From assembly GCA_035610835.1 (NCBI GenBank), contig CM069446.1:54984148-55048147 (forward strand): a DNA stretch of 64,000 bases, read 5' to 3'. This document shows positions 12,001-20,440 of this stretch, piece after piece (position 1 is the stretch's first letter; every line of letters starts with the position of its first letter). The translations under genes and the position numbers were made by a program. A model generated the notes under the pieces. It had not been told where the DNA came from. It searched no databases and worked only from the letters and a program-made list of their open reading frames with translations. This stretch comes from Ophiura sarsii (lineage: Eukaryota; Echinodermata; Ophiuroidea; Amphilepidida; Ophiuridae).

Positions 12001-15000
12001 CTAGTTGTTGATGGTCGTGTGCCACGAATTGGAACCCCGTATTTTGAGGAGGTGTGACATTTTTACACTGTTAATGATGTTTATATTATCACCGTTTCTA
12101 TATTTCTCGTCATAAAATAACCAATTTGGTGTCATTACAAAGCACAATAAATATTCTTTCCATACCATCCACAAAATAATGTCTTAATTATATATTTATA
12201 ATTCCTGACAAGGACGACAGAGTACGGCAATCCGGAATTGCTTTTCTCGAGTATTTCTAATCTGAAACAAAATTACAGATTTATATTGTAAAAACTCTGG
12301 TGTTTACCGTTCACAAAATATGGGCCGTATATATCTTGACAGACGCCCGGGCGCCAAATAATTAACCGCTACCAACATGTGGATAGGCTAGTTAAAATGC
12401 TAATAAGTACGTGTGGTATGTTTACTTTGCTATAACTACCAGACAAATGACAGCATACAAATTACAAGGTATGCATGCACGCTCTATATGCCGAGTGAGT
12501 TCAAAAAGCCCGCGTGTGCATGCGCGCAATCTTGAAATTTGTCCAGAATTTGTGACATCTTTATCAATTTTGACAGATTTACGGCGCGTAGTAAGATGTG
12601 GGAAGGGGTGGGGGCTTAAGTCCATCGGTGTCATTGTTAATAGTCTGTTGATTATTGTCGGACAAAAGTACTTACATTGCATCTTGCACACTTACTGATA
12701 CCGAATACTAATTGATTTTACCCATGCTCAAACATTTTATATGTCAGTAAAATGAAGAAAATAGATTGTTTTCAAAAATAAGCGCTCCGTTAGATCGCAT
12801 GTGCTTTATTTTGTAGCACCCTGTGTATGATGTTATTGGCCATATTAAATTTAGTATGTATATCAAATTGTAACATGATCATTTCATGTGTCTTTTATTT
12901 CATTTCATTATCATTGCTTTCATCAAAATAAAATCAAAAAGTGAAGAAACGCGTGGATTGAGGACTCGATCATACATGTGCATTTCGCTTGTGACACCCT
13001 GTATAATATGGTAATTATTGGTCATATGTTTGTGTTTGGTGCAATATTATTATAAAACGTCAATTTAAAATTGATTATGACACTAAATTATGATAACAGT
13101 TAACTTTATTTCAGAAATACGTTTTCACATACTTATATTGTTACAAATTTTGACCAATCTTTGTAATACTAGTGTATACGTTTAAATTATGCAGCTTAAT
13201 AAATAATAATTTTATCTTCAAGGTATGTAAATGACCAGTGAAAATTTTGTATTTTTAGTGCATTTCTTGATGTTTGCACCCTATATATTATCTACCCACC
13301 CTGTATAATGACCTTGATATTGTCTTTGTGAGATTTGGAAATTTGTATGCTTTCAGGAAATGTATACTTTCCTTGTACTCCTATGTATAGTTTTAATGCT
13401 AAAAATGTTTTCAGCAAAATCCATGTGATTTTTCCATTTTTAGCATATGTCACACAAAGGGGTCCCAACTCAAGGCACACGACCTGATATGATATCAATG
13501 GGCTTTGCAATTGTCGTGTGAAAATTAGCTCAGTTGGTAGAAGGGCACTGGACTTTAGAACGTACACTATTTTTTTTGGAATCACTATAGTATGAGTTCG
13601 ATACTCCGTACAGTCATGTTTTCTTCTTTGTCTGTTTCTTCCCCTTTTCTTCTTATTTTTCTCTCTGTGTCTCCAATTTCTCTGTTTTGTTTTGTTTTGT
13701 TAACGGGGGGTTTTTTTCTTCTTTTTTTCTTTTTTCTTTTCTTGGGGGCTTTGTTATTTATGAGACCTATTATTGTTTTATTATTTTTTTAAATCATGTG
13801 AACCTATCCGTATATTTGAATGCGCATGACTAGAAATTGCTGTGTGCCATGCAGTTAGCTCAGTTGGTATGGCAGCGGATTTACAATAAATACTCATAAT
13901 GATATACACCATTGAATCGTAGGTTCGATACTCAGTATTTTGTACGGCCCACGGTTTGTTTACCCATATTTATAATTAAATTTACTAATGTTATCCCTTT
14001 TCTTCTGTTTTTTCTTCCTTTTTTTTTTGGTGCAAGTTGATTTTGTTTTTGTTTTGTTTTTCGTTTTGCGTTTGTTTTGGGGGCTTTTTTTGCGTGTGGT
14101 TTTGGGGGTTTTTTTTAAAAGGAGCTACATACATGTAGTACCAATAAAATTATAAGAAACAGAACATGGAATTTCAACATTATTCGATACGAAATCGGAT
14201 ACGGTAATTGGACAGGTACAATTGAATGTTTTCCTTGTCCTCCTCGTGACAGAAAACCCAATATTGCACCTTTGGGCAATTCCAATTCTTTGGGAGTGGA
14301 ACAACCCAGGTACCTTGGGTTTCAGCACCATGGTGTTCTTATGTATCGTGATGCTTTCGTTATCAAAGACACCGACCGCCATCGCACACCTCGCAAGTGT
14401 TTGTCTTGGACATAAGTCACAAGACTCACTTTTTTGTATGAAATCTAATTTAATTATATTCAATGCTACATGTATTGAATATTGATTTAGATAATGTGAT
14501 GTGAATACTAGCAATAGAGGCCATCCATGTGTCGGTCAGATTTGGGGGAATTAAAGTCTGTTTCCAACTTTGAAAAGACTAATACTACAGATCAACACAC
14601 ATGTTGACGGATACTCGTTTAAATAACCCGCCAAATGTATAGGTCATTCTTTGAACAGTAACTTGCATCGAATTGATATGAACAACGAATACTACGGGAA
14701 CAAGAACCTTTTGTTACGGACACGCATGAGTGAAGTGGATTCTATTGAGGTAATTCCTTGATGTCTGACTGTGCAATCGATAGGAATTTACATAAGTTTC
14801 GTAAAAATCCAAATGCATCGAGTCATGAATGCAACCTTTGAGTGGGGGGTATACTATGGGTTTTGTTAAATTGTACATTTAATAGACCGCGACTAGCTTT
14901 AATGTTGTTCAAAATCATTTATAGACCGAACGAAAATAACTTTGTTATTCATTACAATTAAATCAAATAAATCATAGACTTATTTTACAGACAACCACTC

Positions 15001-18000
15001 ATTGTTGAAAAGTCCATGTGTATTTAGGGGATATATTAGGGGAACTATATTTGGGTATAAAGTGCTGAGGATATAAGGAAATAGCTCAGTTGGTAAAGAT
15101 TAAGACTCTCAATCAGCAGGCCGTAGGTTCGAATCTTTGTGGTGGTTTATATTCCTTGTGCTCATACGTTGAGCGGTCGGGTCTTGGACGAGGTCGGTGA
15201 GGGTTTTAAGTAAATAAAATATTTATTATTGTTCTCTCATTATACGTCCGTTCGGGTTTTTTACTTATATTTATATTGATATTATTAACGTTATTTATTT
15301 ATTGTGTATTTACTTTCTTAATTGTTTATGTTTATTTAATTATTTATCAATCAATTAATTCTAAATAGGCCTAAATACAGTATATATTTTTTATATACTT
15401 ATTATATATTATTTATTTACATTAATTACTTCATTTCTTCATATTTATTATGTATTAGGTCATCTTCAGAGTGTATGGAACATTCTGAAATAGTTTAAAA
15501 ACGCAGAAAAATAACACTATTTAGAGGAGTAAGATTCATAGTAGGTACGTTCAGACGGGCGAAAGTTATCGGAGTAAATTTAGACCCTGCAGCATTCAAA
15601 ATTCCACAAATATTTCCTCTACTCCGGACGGTACGGTACAACATTACTCCGAGGTTTTCCGACAAAGTTAACACGACCATCGCAGGGGGCCTATGAGTAA
15701 ATATCGGAAGTACACACACCGCGCCTTTTGACCTTTGACCGATGAAAACCGCGCGAATTCTGATTATTTCAGCCAGGTTTATTTATCGCTCGCTTGTAAA
15801 CATGAATTCAACATCGAAATTTCTCTTGTTGTTACTATTTTCACTAGCCTGTTTACGGATATGGTGGTATACAAGATTTAATGCCTATGCTGATGAAAAC
15901 AGCGGTATGTTTTCAAGGCAGGCGATCTGATAGGGATGAGCAACATCGGATGCGTTTGTGGCATCGTCACATCATTGGCGAAGGTTTACGCCAGAGATTC
16001 ACACGGGCGTGCTACTCCGACCTGCCGGTCGTGTTAGCGTGTTACTCCTGAGAAATCTCAGGATTAAATCGGGTCGGAGTAAGGTCGGATTAGTTAACAC
16101 GAGTGCCGTCCACACGGTCACTACTCCGACCTTTAACACGACCAATCGTTACTCCGACCTTAATCCGACCCAATTTACGCCTGTCTGAACGCAGCTAATG
16201 CTACTTAATTACACACATTAGACCTAGACCAGAAACAATAACACGTTGTATGTTTAATAGCTCCCATATTGTTTAGTTATCAATGATAACATATTCCATG
16301 CATGTACTGCTTACTCAAAAATCTTCCACGGCAGCCGTTATTGTACGGCTGTATTCATTGCTGTTTCTATATTACTTCTAAGTGCATCCATGCACGCCAA
16401 TTGAAGCAGCAACAATACAAGCCACATTCAACATAATGAATAGCCATCCATTCAATTGAATTGAAAGGTAACCGATGGTTTCGTGATTGCTTAAGGTGGT
16501 AAATGATGCAATTTAAAGAAAAGGTACAATGTTCGTACCGTCTGCAGTAAATGTACACTCGAATACGCAAATTTTCAAAATAAAATAAAACATCTTTCCT
16601 ACCTTAAGCAAGAGACTCAACCCTAGAAATATTATGATACAATCAGCGTGTTTTTACTGAAGTAAAAAAGACGGCATATGCCTGCTAAGGGATTAAAATT
16701 CTCCAATAAAAACACACCTCCACCGGCATTTGCCCGCTCATACCGGTTTATTTTCCCTACATTTTAGCAGCCTTTTATCCTTCAAAACGAAGGATAATAG
16801 CGGTTGATACCGGTTAAGAAAAGCAGTCTTTCGTCAGTATAAACACACGCCGTTCCAGCTCATCGCGTTTGCCGGTGGAAAACGGAAGTGGGCACGAACA
16901 TGTGACAATTAAATGACCTTCGAATTATTTCTGTTATTATAATAACTCATTGGTTTCACAATGTTCATTAAATTCCAATTACTATCTGTCGTAATTCGAC
17001 TTTTTGTGTCAAAGAATTATCTTTTCAACCAATTTACTGCCTTAGCGGGAATAAAACCGGGAATGCGCCGTAATTATGAACTTTGAACTTTCACAGTTTT
17101 ATTCTACACACGCTCGACATCCTTTTGTTTACATTTAGAGAAGTGTATTTCCCCAAGATCACTTACGTTCGATATTTTGTTTTCTGTATAAAAAAAAATG
17201 TAATTCCGCAATGTTGGTACACTTTTAGAAACCGGAGAAAGTGGTAAAACCACGAGATTCACTGCGAGAAAAACGTGATCGGGTCAATACAACATTGCAT
17301 GGCGACAAACCTGCTTACGACCTTTCCCAGGCATTTATTATAATGAGGTCAACAGCAGCCGGCAAGTTCGCCCGTCGGACTCAGTCAAACTGCATTAAAA
17401 ACACTCGCTCATGCGAGCAACCGGTTGTTAACAGCCTTTTTGTTAAACCGGCTAAAAGCCAGTTTGCTTAATAAAAACACGCTGAATGAATGAATGAATG
17501 AATATGCAGTCAGACAGTTTAACCCTAACCCCCGAGGCACCTTTTCCAGACGATCTACCGCTAGTCCACGGAGGAAACCATGCATGGCTCAGTTGGTAGA
17601 GTAACAACTCTATCATCATCCTCCTATGTCTTTATTTTCTTTATTCCTTTAGTCTTTTATTTTATTGTATTTCTTTCTTTTTATAGATGTATAAAATAAA
17701 ATATTTATAACACTATATGGTCATATATCATAAGTTGGTGTAAAAAAAAGTCACACTTTGTAAATTGAGAGAAAATTCACCGATTTTGAATCAAATCCAC
17801 ATAACGTTTATTATATACATTGCATACACGGAGTAAATCTATTTGGAAATCTATCGCTACAAGAATACCATATTATGTAAATACCAAGTGATATTATAAA
17901 GGGTGTGCATTAATTATACTGGGTGTAACATAAGAAAAACACATTTTTGATATACCCAGTTTATTTATGTTTGCTAAAGTAGAAGACAGGATATAAGGCT

Positions 18001-19345
18001 TTCAGTAATAAAAAAAAGTAAATCGACAAATTGTCCTCCGTTAAAATATACAGGGTGGTGGACAAAATCATGTATATAGAATAATGGAAAACAATGCTTT
18101 AGAGACAAAATAAATTCTATTTTGAGTTTTGCGGCAGTAATTATGTTTTGAACCATTGGCTTAGATACCTAGATGAAGAAAGACAATTATAGCAGAATTA
18201 AGTTGACAACAATTTAATATACAGGGTGGGCAAAATGTAGAGTAGGACAATTCCAAGAGAAGAAACCTCTAAAGTCTATAAATAATATTGGTGTTGATAA
18301 CCGCATGATTGCTGTGCTGGAGTAGATTACATGTACATGTATACATTTCAGATCATAACATCAAGCTAGATACCATCTTATTATATTATTCAGGATGTCA
18401 ATAAAAATATAACTAAATGGTCAATTCTGTGATGTATGATCATTTTCTACATATTTACATACATTTTGAAAAACAATATTCTGTGGATTTTAAAAGTCCA
18501 AATGCACAGTATCAGGAATTACACCTTGCATCAAGTAAGTTTCTAATCATACATTTATACACACTTACGAGGGGCATTCAATAAATACCTGCAACCATTG
18601 AAATCTCTGAACCGTGACATGTGCAATAAAATAAACTTATGATACTTAAACTGTAAGTCTTACCACTTTCTAACGGAAAGTTTCAAACATGTGAGTCATT
18701 TGTATCATGTAATTTCAGTACTATAAACATCATGGTCTCTGGGCACTGAAAATTGACAAGAATCAGCATTATAAATCAAGCGCCAATATTAACACTGTTA
18801 ACGCATGTATCTTAATGCATACCATAAACTTGTCTTTCAAATTTCAAATGGCGGAATATACTCCGCCATGCATGCCTTACCAACTGAGCTAGTTTTCACA
18901 CGACAATTACGAGGCCATTTTTATCATTATATTGACAACTATTGCGAACCTCCGTATTTCGTGTTAATCAAACGTATACATTAATATAAAGAGATGGCGC
19001 TCACTACCAAATTCATGAAAGTACTTGGCTCTGCTCATACTCTGTTAACTGTTATGGCCTGATATCGAATATCTACGGTATACTATCACAAATTGTTTGA
19101 TTTCCAAAAACAACAACCAATATTTGAATATATATTCCTTCCTTGTCATTACATACATACCTATGAGATTGTCCATTAGGCCACTCGTCATTAAGCAAGT
19201 CAATGCAAGGCTGTATCAAACGTGGTTTGGTATGCAACGGTACCAATGTCAATGCTGCCGTACCACCTTGTGTAGGACGAATGTGCACATTATTTGGGAA
19301 TGCTCTCAGAACTTGATCTAGAACTCTCATTGATCTCGTCGTCAT
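1..19345 (-). CDS. NAA80: NAA80-like N-terminal acetyltransferase gene, copy A (4 exons, last one cut by the window edge)
   Basis: This is a predicted GNAT-fold acetyltransferase of the NAA80 family, cytosolic enzymes that acetylate the acidic N-terminus of processed actin. The exons on the minus strand are 19161-19345, 6834-6979, 1639-1826 and 1-21 (partial). The introns are about 12.2, 5.0 and 1.6 kb, all GT-AG, and every junction agrees in phase. Family marks are LTLVPLH near residue 32, LLNDEWP near residue 50, an acetyl-CoA loop YRDQGLS near residue 117, and a KKGY helix end near residue 157. The motif A position usually Gly or Ala is Ser, and the helix Tyr before the terminal GY is replaced by Ile, so activity is uncertain. 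Intron 1 is filled with transposons and tRNA-like repeats. The family call rests on remembered NAA80 sequence; a search with the spliced translation would settle it. Confidence 0.85.
22..1638. other. Intron 3 of copy A
   Basis: No coding sequence seen. The intron is about 90% identical to its counterpart in copy B but has unrelated sequence at about 155-375, lacks pieces present in B (near 785 and 825), and has about 250 bp (1020-1270) that B lacks. It contains a G-rich stretch at 835-885. Confidence 0.7.
1639..1826 (-). CDS. NAA80: NAA80-like exon 3, copy A (acetyl-CoA binding core)
   Basis: This 188-nt exon has acceptor ATATACAG and donor GTAAGT. It encodes residues 111-173 and carries the GNAT core: VVDKQYRDQGLS, the following helix (TKMVEDLCKSLGFK), the strand WIMMSTS and the helix ending KKGYEF. 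Motif A normally reads [QR]-x-x-G-x-[GA]; here the last position is Ser. The helix Tyr common in GNATs (pattern FYxxLGY) is Ile. The exon ends in phase 0 after IGGG, matching exon 4. Copy B differs at four sites, all changing the protein. Confidence 0.88.
3000..3252 (+). CDS. Candidate terminal exon, unknown protein (antisense within NAA80 intron 2)
   Basis: The frame opens after a possible acceptor (ATGTCACAG at 2991-2999) and stays open for 83 codons to TAG at 3250-3252. The translation is compositionally protein-like, ending in a helix-rich stretch (LEIIESLKVSPKQLMRGLG, then VHNLVDYLD). An AATAAA follows about 30 bp after the stop (near 3282). I recognise no domain and found no partner exon. 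The copy at 46279-46531 is identical, but the duplication is too recent for that to test selection. It may be a chance frame. Confidence 0.3.
4592..4780 (-). mobile_element. tRNA-derived SINE, copy A
   Basis: On the minus strand an A-box-like TGGCGCAGCGGTCTA and a B-box-like GAGTTCGAATCCC are followed by a tail with CTTTTTCGTTTGTCTTTA and then TTGTAACAAATGACG. The tail is present twice in tandem. A second, partial member with the same B box and tail lies on the plus strand at about 2905-2985, showing a dispersed family. The acceptor arms do not pair, so this is not a functional tRNA. Confidence 0.65.
5432..5513 (+). tRNA. Ser-type tRNA-like gene or pseudogene, anticodon loop reads ATA
   Basis: The A box (TGGCCGAGCGGTTAAGG) and B box (GGTTCGAATCC) are perfect, the D stem is GCC/GGC, the anticodon stem is five perfect pairs (ATAGA/TCTAT), and there is a long variable arm as in tRNA-Ser. 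The seven-base loop CTATAAA puts ATA at positions 34-36, which would read the Tyr codon UAU. The T stem has one mismatch. The acceptor pairs only if one extra C is allowed, and its outer pairs fail. This is probably a decayed or SINE-derived tRNA, but it keeps a Pol III promoter. Confidence 0.55.
6834..6979 (-). CDS. NAA80: NAA80-like exon 2, copy A
   Basis: This 146-nt internal exon has a TTTTGTTTCAG acceptor (reading down to 6980) and a GTATGT donor at 6833-6828. Only one frame is open throughout: one base, 48 codons and a final G. It covers the first GNAT strands (LPYSVVLVRN, then KVIAHLRIVQV) and reaches GVYGES just before the acetyl-CoA loop. Its phase fits exon 1 (AG+A) and exon 3 (G+GT). 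Copy B differs by a synonymous GTT/GTC change in the part compared. The first 61 exonic bases plus the acceptor are repeated exactly at 12201-12261. Confidence 0.87.
6919..7118. repeat. 200-bp exact repeat, first member
   Basis: All 200 bases recur exactly at 12201-12400. The repeat contains 61 bases of NAA80-like exon 2, its splice acceptor and the intron next to it. Confidence 0.95.
7284..7353 (+). ncRNA. tRNA-like sequence (Pol III boxes), copy A
   Basis: An A-box-like GTGGTCTAATGGCTA and a B-box-like GGTTCGCATCC are spaced as in a tRNA. The arms pair poorly, so I call it tRNA-derived and not functional. The duplicate is at 50568-50637. Confidence 0.45.
8612..8860. repeat. Short tandem repeats
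   Basis: Three small arrays are adjacent: about three copies of a CAGTCGGGGG-containing unit (8612-8665), three of AGTCGGCAAA (about 8699-8745), and three of TTGGACTGTGCGA (8818-8858). G-runs here differ in length from copy B (51859-51970), which suggests slippage or assembly uncertainty. Confidence 0.7.
8900..10324 (-). mobile_element. 5'-truncated non-LTR retrotransposon (LINE), copy A
   Basis: A LINE insertion reads on the minus strand: the later part of the reverse transcriptase, the C-terminal region, an untranslated tail, and a 3' end of repeated CTGAAA (8900-8917 seen from plus as TTTCAG). The 5' end stops at GISSTCGVPQGS, upstream of which the RT is missing, as expected from truncation during target-primed reverse transcription. 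The RT pattern suits the jockey/CR1/L2-like group, but I cannot fix the clade. Confidence 0.85.
9379..10324 (-). pseudogene. LINE reverse transcriptase fragment, frameshifted
   Basis: The RT contains GVPQGSILGPLLF, the catalytic FADD box (FADDTNLL), and the downstream strand TKFLGIIVDESLSW. The typical LINE C-terminus follows in another frame (HSYGTRSSNL, then GPLEWNGID). An extra A in the A-run at about 9596-9601 breaks the frame. Copy B has one A fewer and reads through. The N-terminal part of RT and the endonuclease are missing. Confidence 0.88.
10961..11753. mobile_element. PIF/Harbinger-like MITE, copy A
   Basis: The ends are inverted: GGCCTAAAA followed by an A-run and GTTTGTTTGCCCAAACA on the left, with its complement on the right (TGTTTGGGCAAACAAAC, then TTTTTTAGGCC). 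A 3-bp duplication TTA flanks the element at 10958-10960 and 11754-11756. TTA target sites and GGCC-type termini are typical of PIF/Harbinger elements. No transposase is visible. A minus-strand tRNA-like stretch with A box TAGCCGAGTGGTTAGGG and a weak B box lies inside at about 11405-11480. Confidence 0.8.
11855..12011. repeat. Left arm of a 7-kb-spaced inverted repeat
   Basis: This arm matches the reverse complement of 18932-19084 at about 90%, beginning with GTATACCGTAGATATTCGAT. The duplicate of this arm is at 55136-55292. The right arm exists only in copy A, because copy B's block ends before it. Confidence 0.88.
12201..12400. repeat. 200-bp exact repeat, second member, with an exon 2 pseudo-exon
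   Basis: Identical to 6919-7118. On the minus strand it presents the exon 2 acceptor and the first 61 exonic bases (12261-12201) inside intron 1, but no good donor follows. In copy B the corresponding member is cut short at GGGCG (55482-55634), at the edge of an 804-bp deletion. Confidence 0.93.
13521..13613 (+). ncRNA. tRNA-like element with a pyrimidine tail, copy A
   Basis: A box TTAGCTCAGTTGGTAGAAG and B box GAGTTCGATACTC are separated by an enlarged middle. A long T/C-rich tract follows to about 13790. This looks like a SINE head and not a working tRNA. Duplicate: 55998-56090. Confidence 0.5.
13851..13942 (+). ncRNA. Second tRNA-like element with a pyrimidine tail, copy A
   Basis: A box TTAGCTCAGTTGGTATGG and B box AGGTTCGATACTC flank an enlarged, intron-like centre. 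A T/C- and then T/G-rich tract runs to about 14115. Its design matches the element at 13521. Duplicate: 56328-56419. Confidence 0.5.
14119..14415 (+). CDS. Unassigned 98-codon open frame
   Basis: The frame runs from after an in-frame TAA to TAA at 14413-14415, with no ATG at its start. It could be an exon after the T-rich tract and AAAAG at 14116-14121. The translation is Cys-containing (YGNWTGTIECFPCPP, then TPRKCLSWT) and looks protein-like, but I recognise no family. The minus strand is also open here, which weakens the case. The duplicate is 56591-56887, with the same reading. Confidence 0.25.
   Translation, partial: KELHTCSTNKIIRNRTWNFNIIRYEIGYGNWTGTIECFPCPPRDRKPNIAPLGNSNSLGVEQPRYLGFQHHGVLMYRDAFVIKDTDRHRTPRKCLSWT
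15077..15145 (+). ncRNA. tRNA-like sequence, copy A
   Basis: A box ATAGCTCAGTTGGTAAAG and B box AGGTTCGAATC are perfect or nearly so, with a loop CTCTCAA in the anticodon position (CTC would be Glu). The anticodon stem pairs poorly, so it is probably a pseudogene or SINE head. Duplicate: about 57585-57651. Confidence 0.45.
15545..16194. mobile_element. TIR element rich in ACTCCGACC words, copy A
   Basis: The terminal inverted repeats are ACGTTCAGACGGGCG on the left and its near-complement CGCCTGTCTGAACGC on the right. Inside, the word ACTCCGACC and its complement GGTCGGAGT recur about ten times, as in non-autonomous elements with subterminal transposase-binding repeats. I could not define a target duplication. 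Duplicate: about 58044-58694. Confidence 0.6.
16644..17484. mobile_element. TIR transposon present only in copy A
   Basis: The ends are CAGCGTGTTTTTA and its complement TAAAAACACGCTG, flanked by AAT at 16641-16643 and 17485-17487. Copy B has the clean empty site (GATACAATGAATGAATG at about 59136-59152), so this is a bona fide insertion or precise excision. The word TAAAAACAC recurs internally. No transposase is seen, and the superfamily is not assigned. Confidence 0.88.
17519..17700 (+). repeat. Telomere-like tract beside a tRNA-like A box and pyrimidine tail
   Basis: TTAACCCTAACCCCCGAG (17519) is followed after about 65 bp by ATGGCTCAGTTGGTAGAG, an A box without a clear B box, and then a T/C-rich tract. 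The same TTAACCCTAACCCCC word starts each unit of the 60.5-64 kb array. The copy B counterpart starts at 59175. Confidence 0.55.
18932..19084. repeat. Right arm of the inverted repeat
   Basis: This is the reverse-complement partner of 11855-12011. It lies between the end of the duplicated block and NAA80-like exon 1. Next to it (about 18840-18893, minus) is a tRNA-like A box TAGCTCAGTTGGTA with the flank TTGTCGTGTGAAAA that also precedes the tRNA-like sequence at 13521, plus a GGCGGA-ATATAC-TCCGCC hairpin at 18850-18867. Confidence 0.85.
19161..19345 (-). CDS. NAA80: NAA80-like exon 1 (start codon and N-terminal region)
   Basis: The exon codes for residues 1-61 plus two bases of codon 62. 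I chose the ATG at 19345 because it is the first ATG in the frame, has A at -3, and an in-frame TAA lies 14 codons upstream, just before a GTG triplet at 19381. The segment LTLVPLHTKP followed by LLNDEWPNGQSH matches the NAA80 N-terminal pattern (P-x-H-x-x-P, then L-[IL]-N-[DE]-x-W-P). The donor is GTATGT at 19160-19155. The terminal AG joins the first base of exon 2 to give an Arg codon. The exon lies 346 bp outside the duplicated block, so it occurs only once in this window. Confidence 0.85.
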
Positions 19346-19601
19346 CGTTGCTGTAGGCTTTTTTAAAAGTTTAACATTCACTTGTTAACCGAGAGCGTGT
19401 AGCAAATGAATAAACGATAAATATATTAAATCTCGAAAAGATCAGTATATCAGACAGGTTGTATGAACAATAACATTCGGTGTAACTTGATTTCCATTAT
19501 ATCAACTGAACCATTGCACCGTTGGTGTATGTACCACCATCACTTTGCACAAACATTCTTTTAACTTTCATTCAATGTAGTAAACGCACTATTTAAAGCA
19601 G
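19346..19601. promoter_or_regulatory. Region upstream of NAA80-like exon 1
   Basis: The 5' flank between the start codon and the first transposon repeat is only 256 bp long. I see no strong TATA box or other defined site. If this is the promoter, it abuts the composite repeat element at 19602. Confidence 0.3.
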
Positions 19602-19712
19602 TTTCATCCCACCGCGTTTCATCCCAGCACGGTTTCGACCCTATACCATTTCATCCCATAGTTGTTTCGACCCAATACCACTTCATCCCATAGTCGTTTC
19701 ATCCCCGTGTAA
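19602..19712. repeat. 16-bp tandem array, left
   Basis: Seven units of 15-16 bp alternate between TTTCATCCC and TTTCGACCC starts, with variable last six bases (for example TTTCATCCCATAGTTG). It is the reverse complement in type of the array at 22628-22749. Confidence 0.85.
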
Positions 19713-19784
19713 TATTCATACCAGTACAAACCATTGATTGTCCATTGATTCGCTCGATATATAGCACACAGCGGGTAACGCGGG

Positions 19785-20065
19785 GATCGATTACAGAGCA
19801 ATACACCCTGAACTATATGCACGCCTCTCCGTATCTACTACTTTACTAAAATATGGGGCCGCGCCGGTGAATCGCTCACGGAACGGCTCAGCGAGCATAG
19901 CGGCAATCGATTACAGGGCAATTACACCGTGAACTTTATATGCACGCCGCCTCTCCGTATCTACTTCTTTACTACGAACACGGGGCCCGGGGAATCGCTC
20001 ACGGACGGCTAAGCAAGCGTAGCGGGGATCGATTACAGGGCAATACACCGTATTGTGTACCAATA
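19785..20065. repeat. 120-bp tandem repeat, about 2.3 copies
   Basis: Units start at about 19785, 19905 and 20027 with GGATCGATTACAG or near variants, and share ATGCACGCC, CTCCGTATCTACT and GAATCGCTCACGGA. The block is more GC-rich than its surroundings. No coding signal was seen. Confidence 0.85.
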
Positions 20066-20440
20066 CACTTTTTTCCCAGTGACTTTCCCACGCACTAGAT
20101 GAATCGAACCGCCTTAATAATAGCCAATTGAGCACACAATGTTTTTCTAGACTAGCAAATCGCAAGTCACACGCACATAACGTGCACCACCACTGTACAG
20201 ATCCATATAACATGCATGGTATAGGATATTCAAGAGCATCATTTAGTGTAGTTTTGGCTCTCACACACTAAGGACGTCCGAACAGATCGCTAGCTGTCTA
20301 ATATCAATTAGACCAACTTAAATGTTCATTTTTAATTTGTTAGGCCCTTCACCTAAAACTGTTAGACAGTATTGATAATGCTGCCTGTTTAGGTTTTTCA
20401 TTTCCGCTTGCTTGATCTGTCAAACAACGACTTTGCTTAA

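Larger units (their letters stand above)
1..18815. repeat. Segmental duplication, copy A
   Basis: This block recurs in the same orientation at about 41732-60477. From about 1577 rightwards the two copies are nearly identical over long stretches; for example 1577 to 3055 aligns to 44856 to 46334 with no net indel. Left of about 1560 they differ by roughly 10% plus large indels. The last shared bases are CTTAA at 18811-18815. Copy A has a transposon at 16644-17484 that B lacks, and 804 bp at 12354-13157 that B has lost. The left edge is the window edge, so the duplication may extend further. Confidence 0.97.
6980..19160. other. Intron 1 of copy A
   Basis: The 12.2 kb has no supported host exon on the gene strand. 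It holds a tRNA-like sequence, a LINE fragment (8900-10324), a Harbinger-like MITE (10961-11753), one arm of a long inverted repeat (11855-12011) whose partner is at 18932-19084, the exon 2 pseudo-exon, CACCCTGTATA motif clusters (12.8-13.3 and 17.9-18.25 kb), tRNA-like elements with pyrimidine tails, an ACTCCGACC-rich element (15545-16194), and a TIR element found only in copy A (16644-17484). Confidence 0.8.

Noticed and set aside
14125..14514. Minus-strand frame overlapping the plus-strand open stretch
   Set aside because: Only one of the two overlapping frames is likely to be real, if either is. The plus reading looked slightly more protein-like, so I listed that at low confidence.
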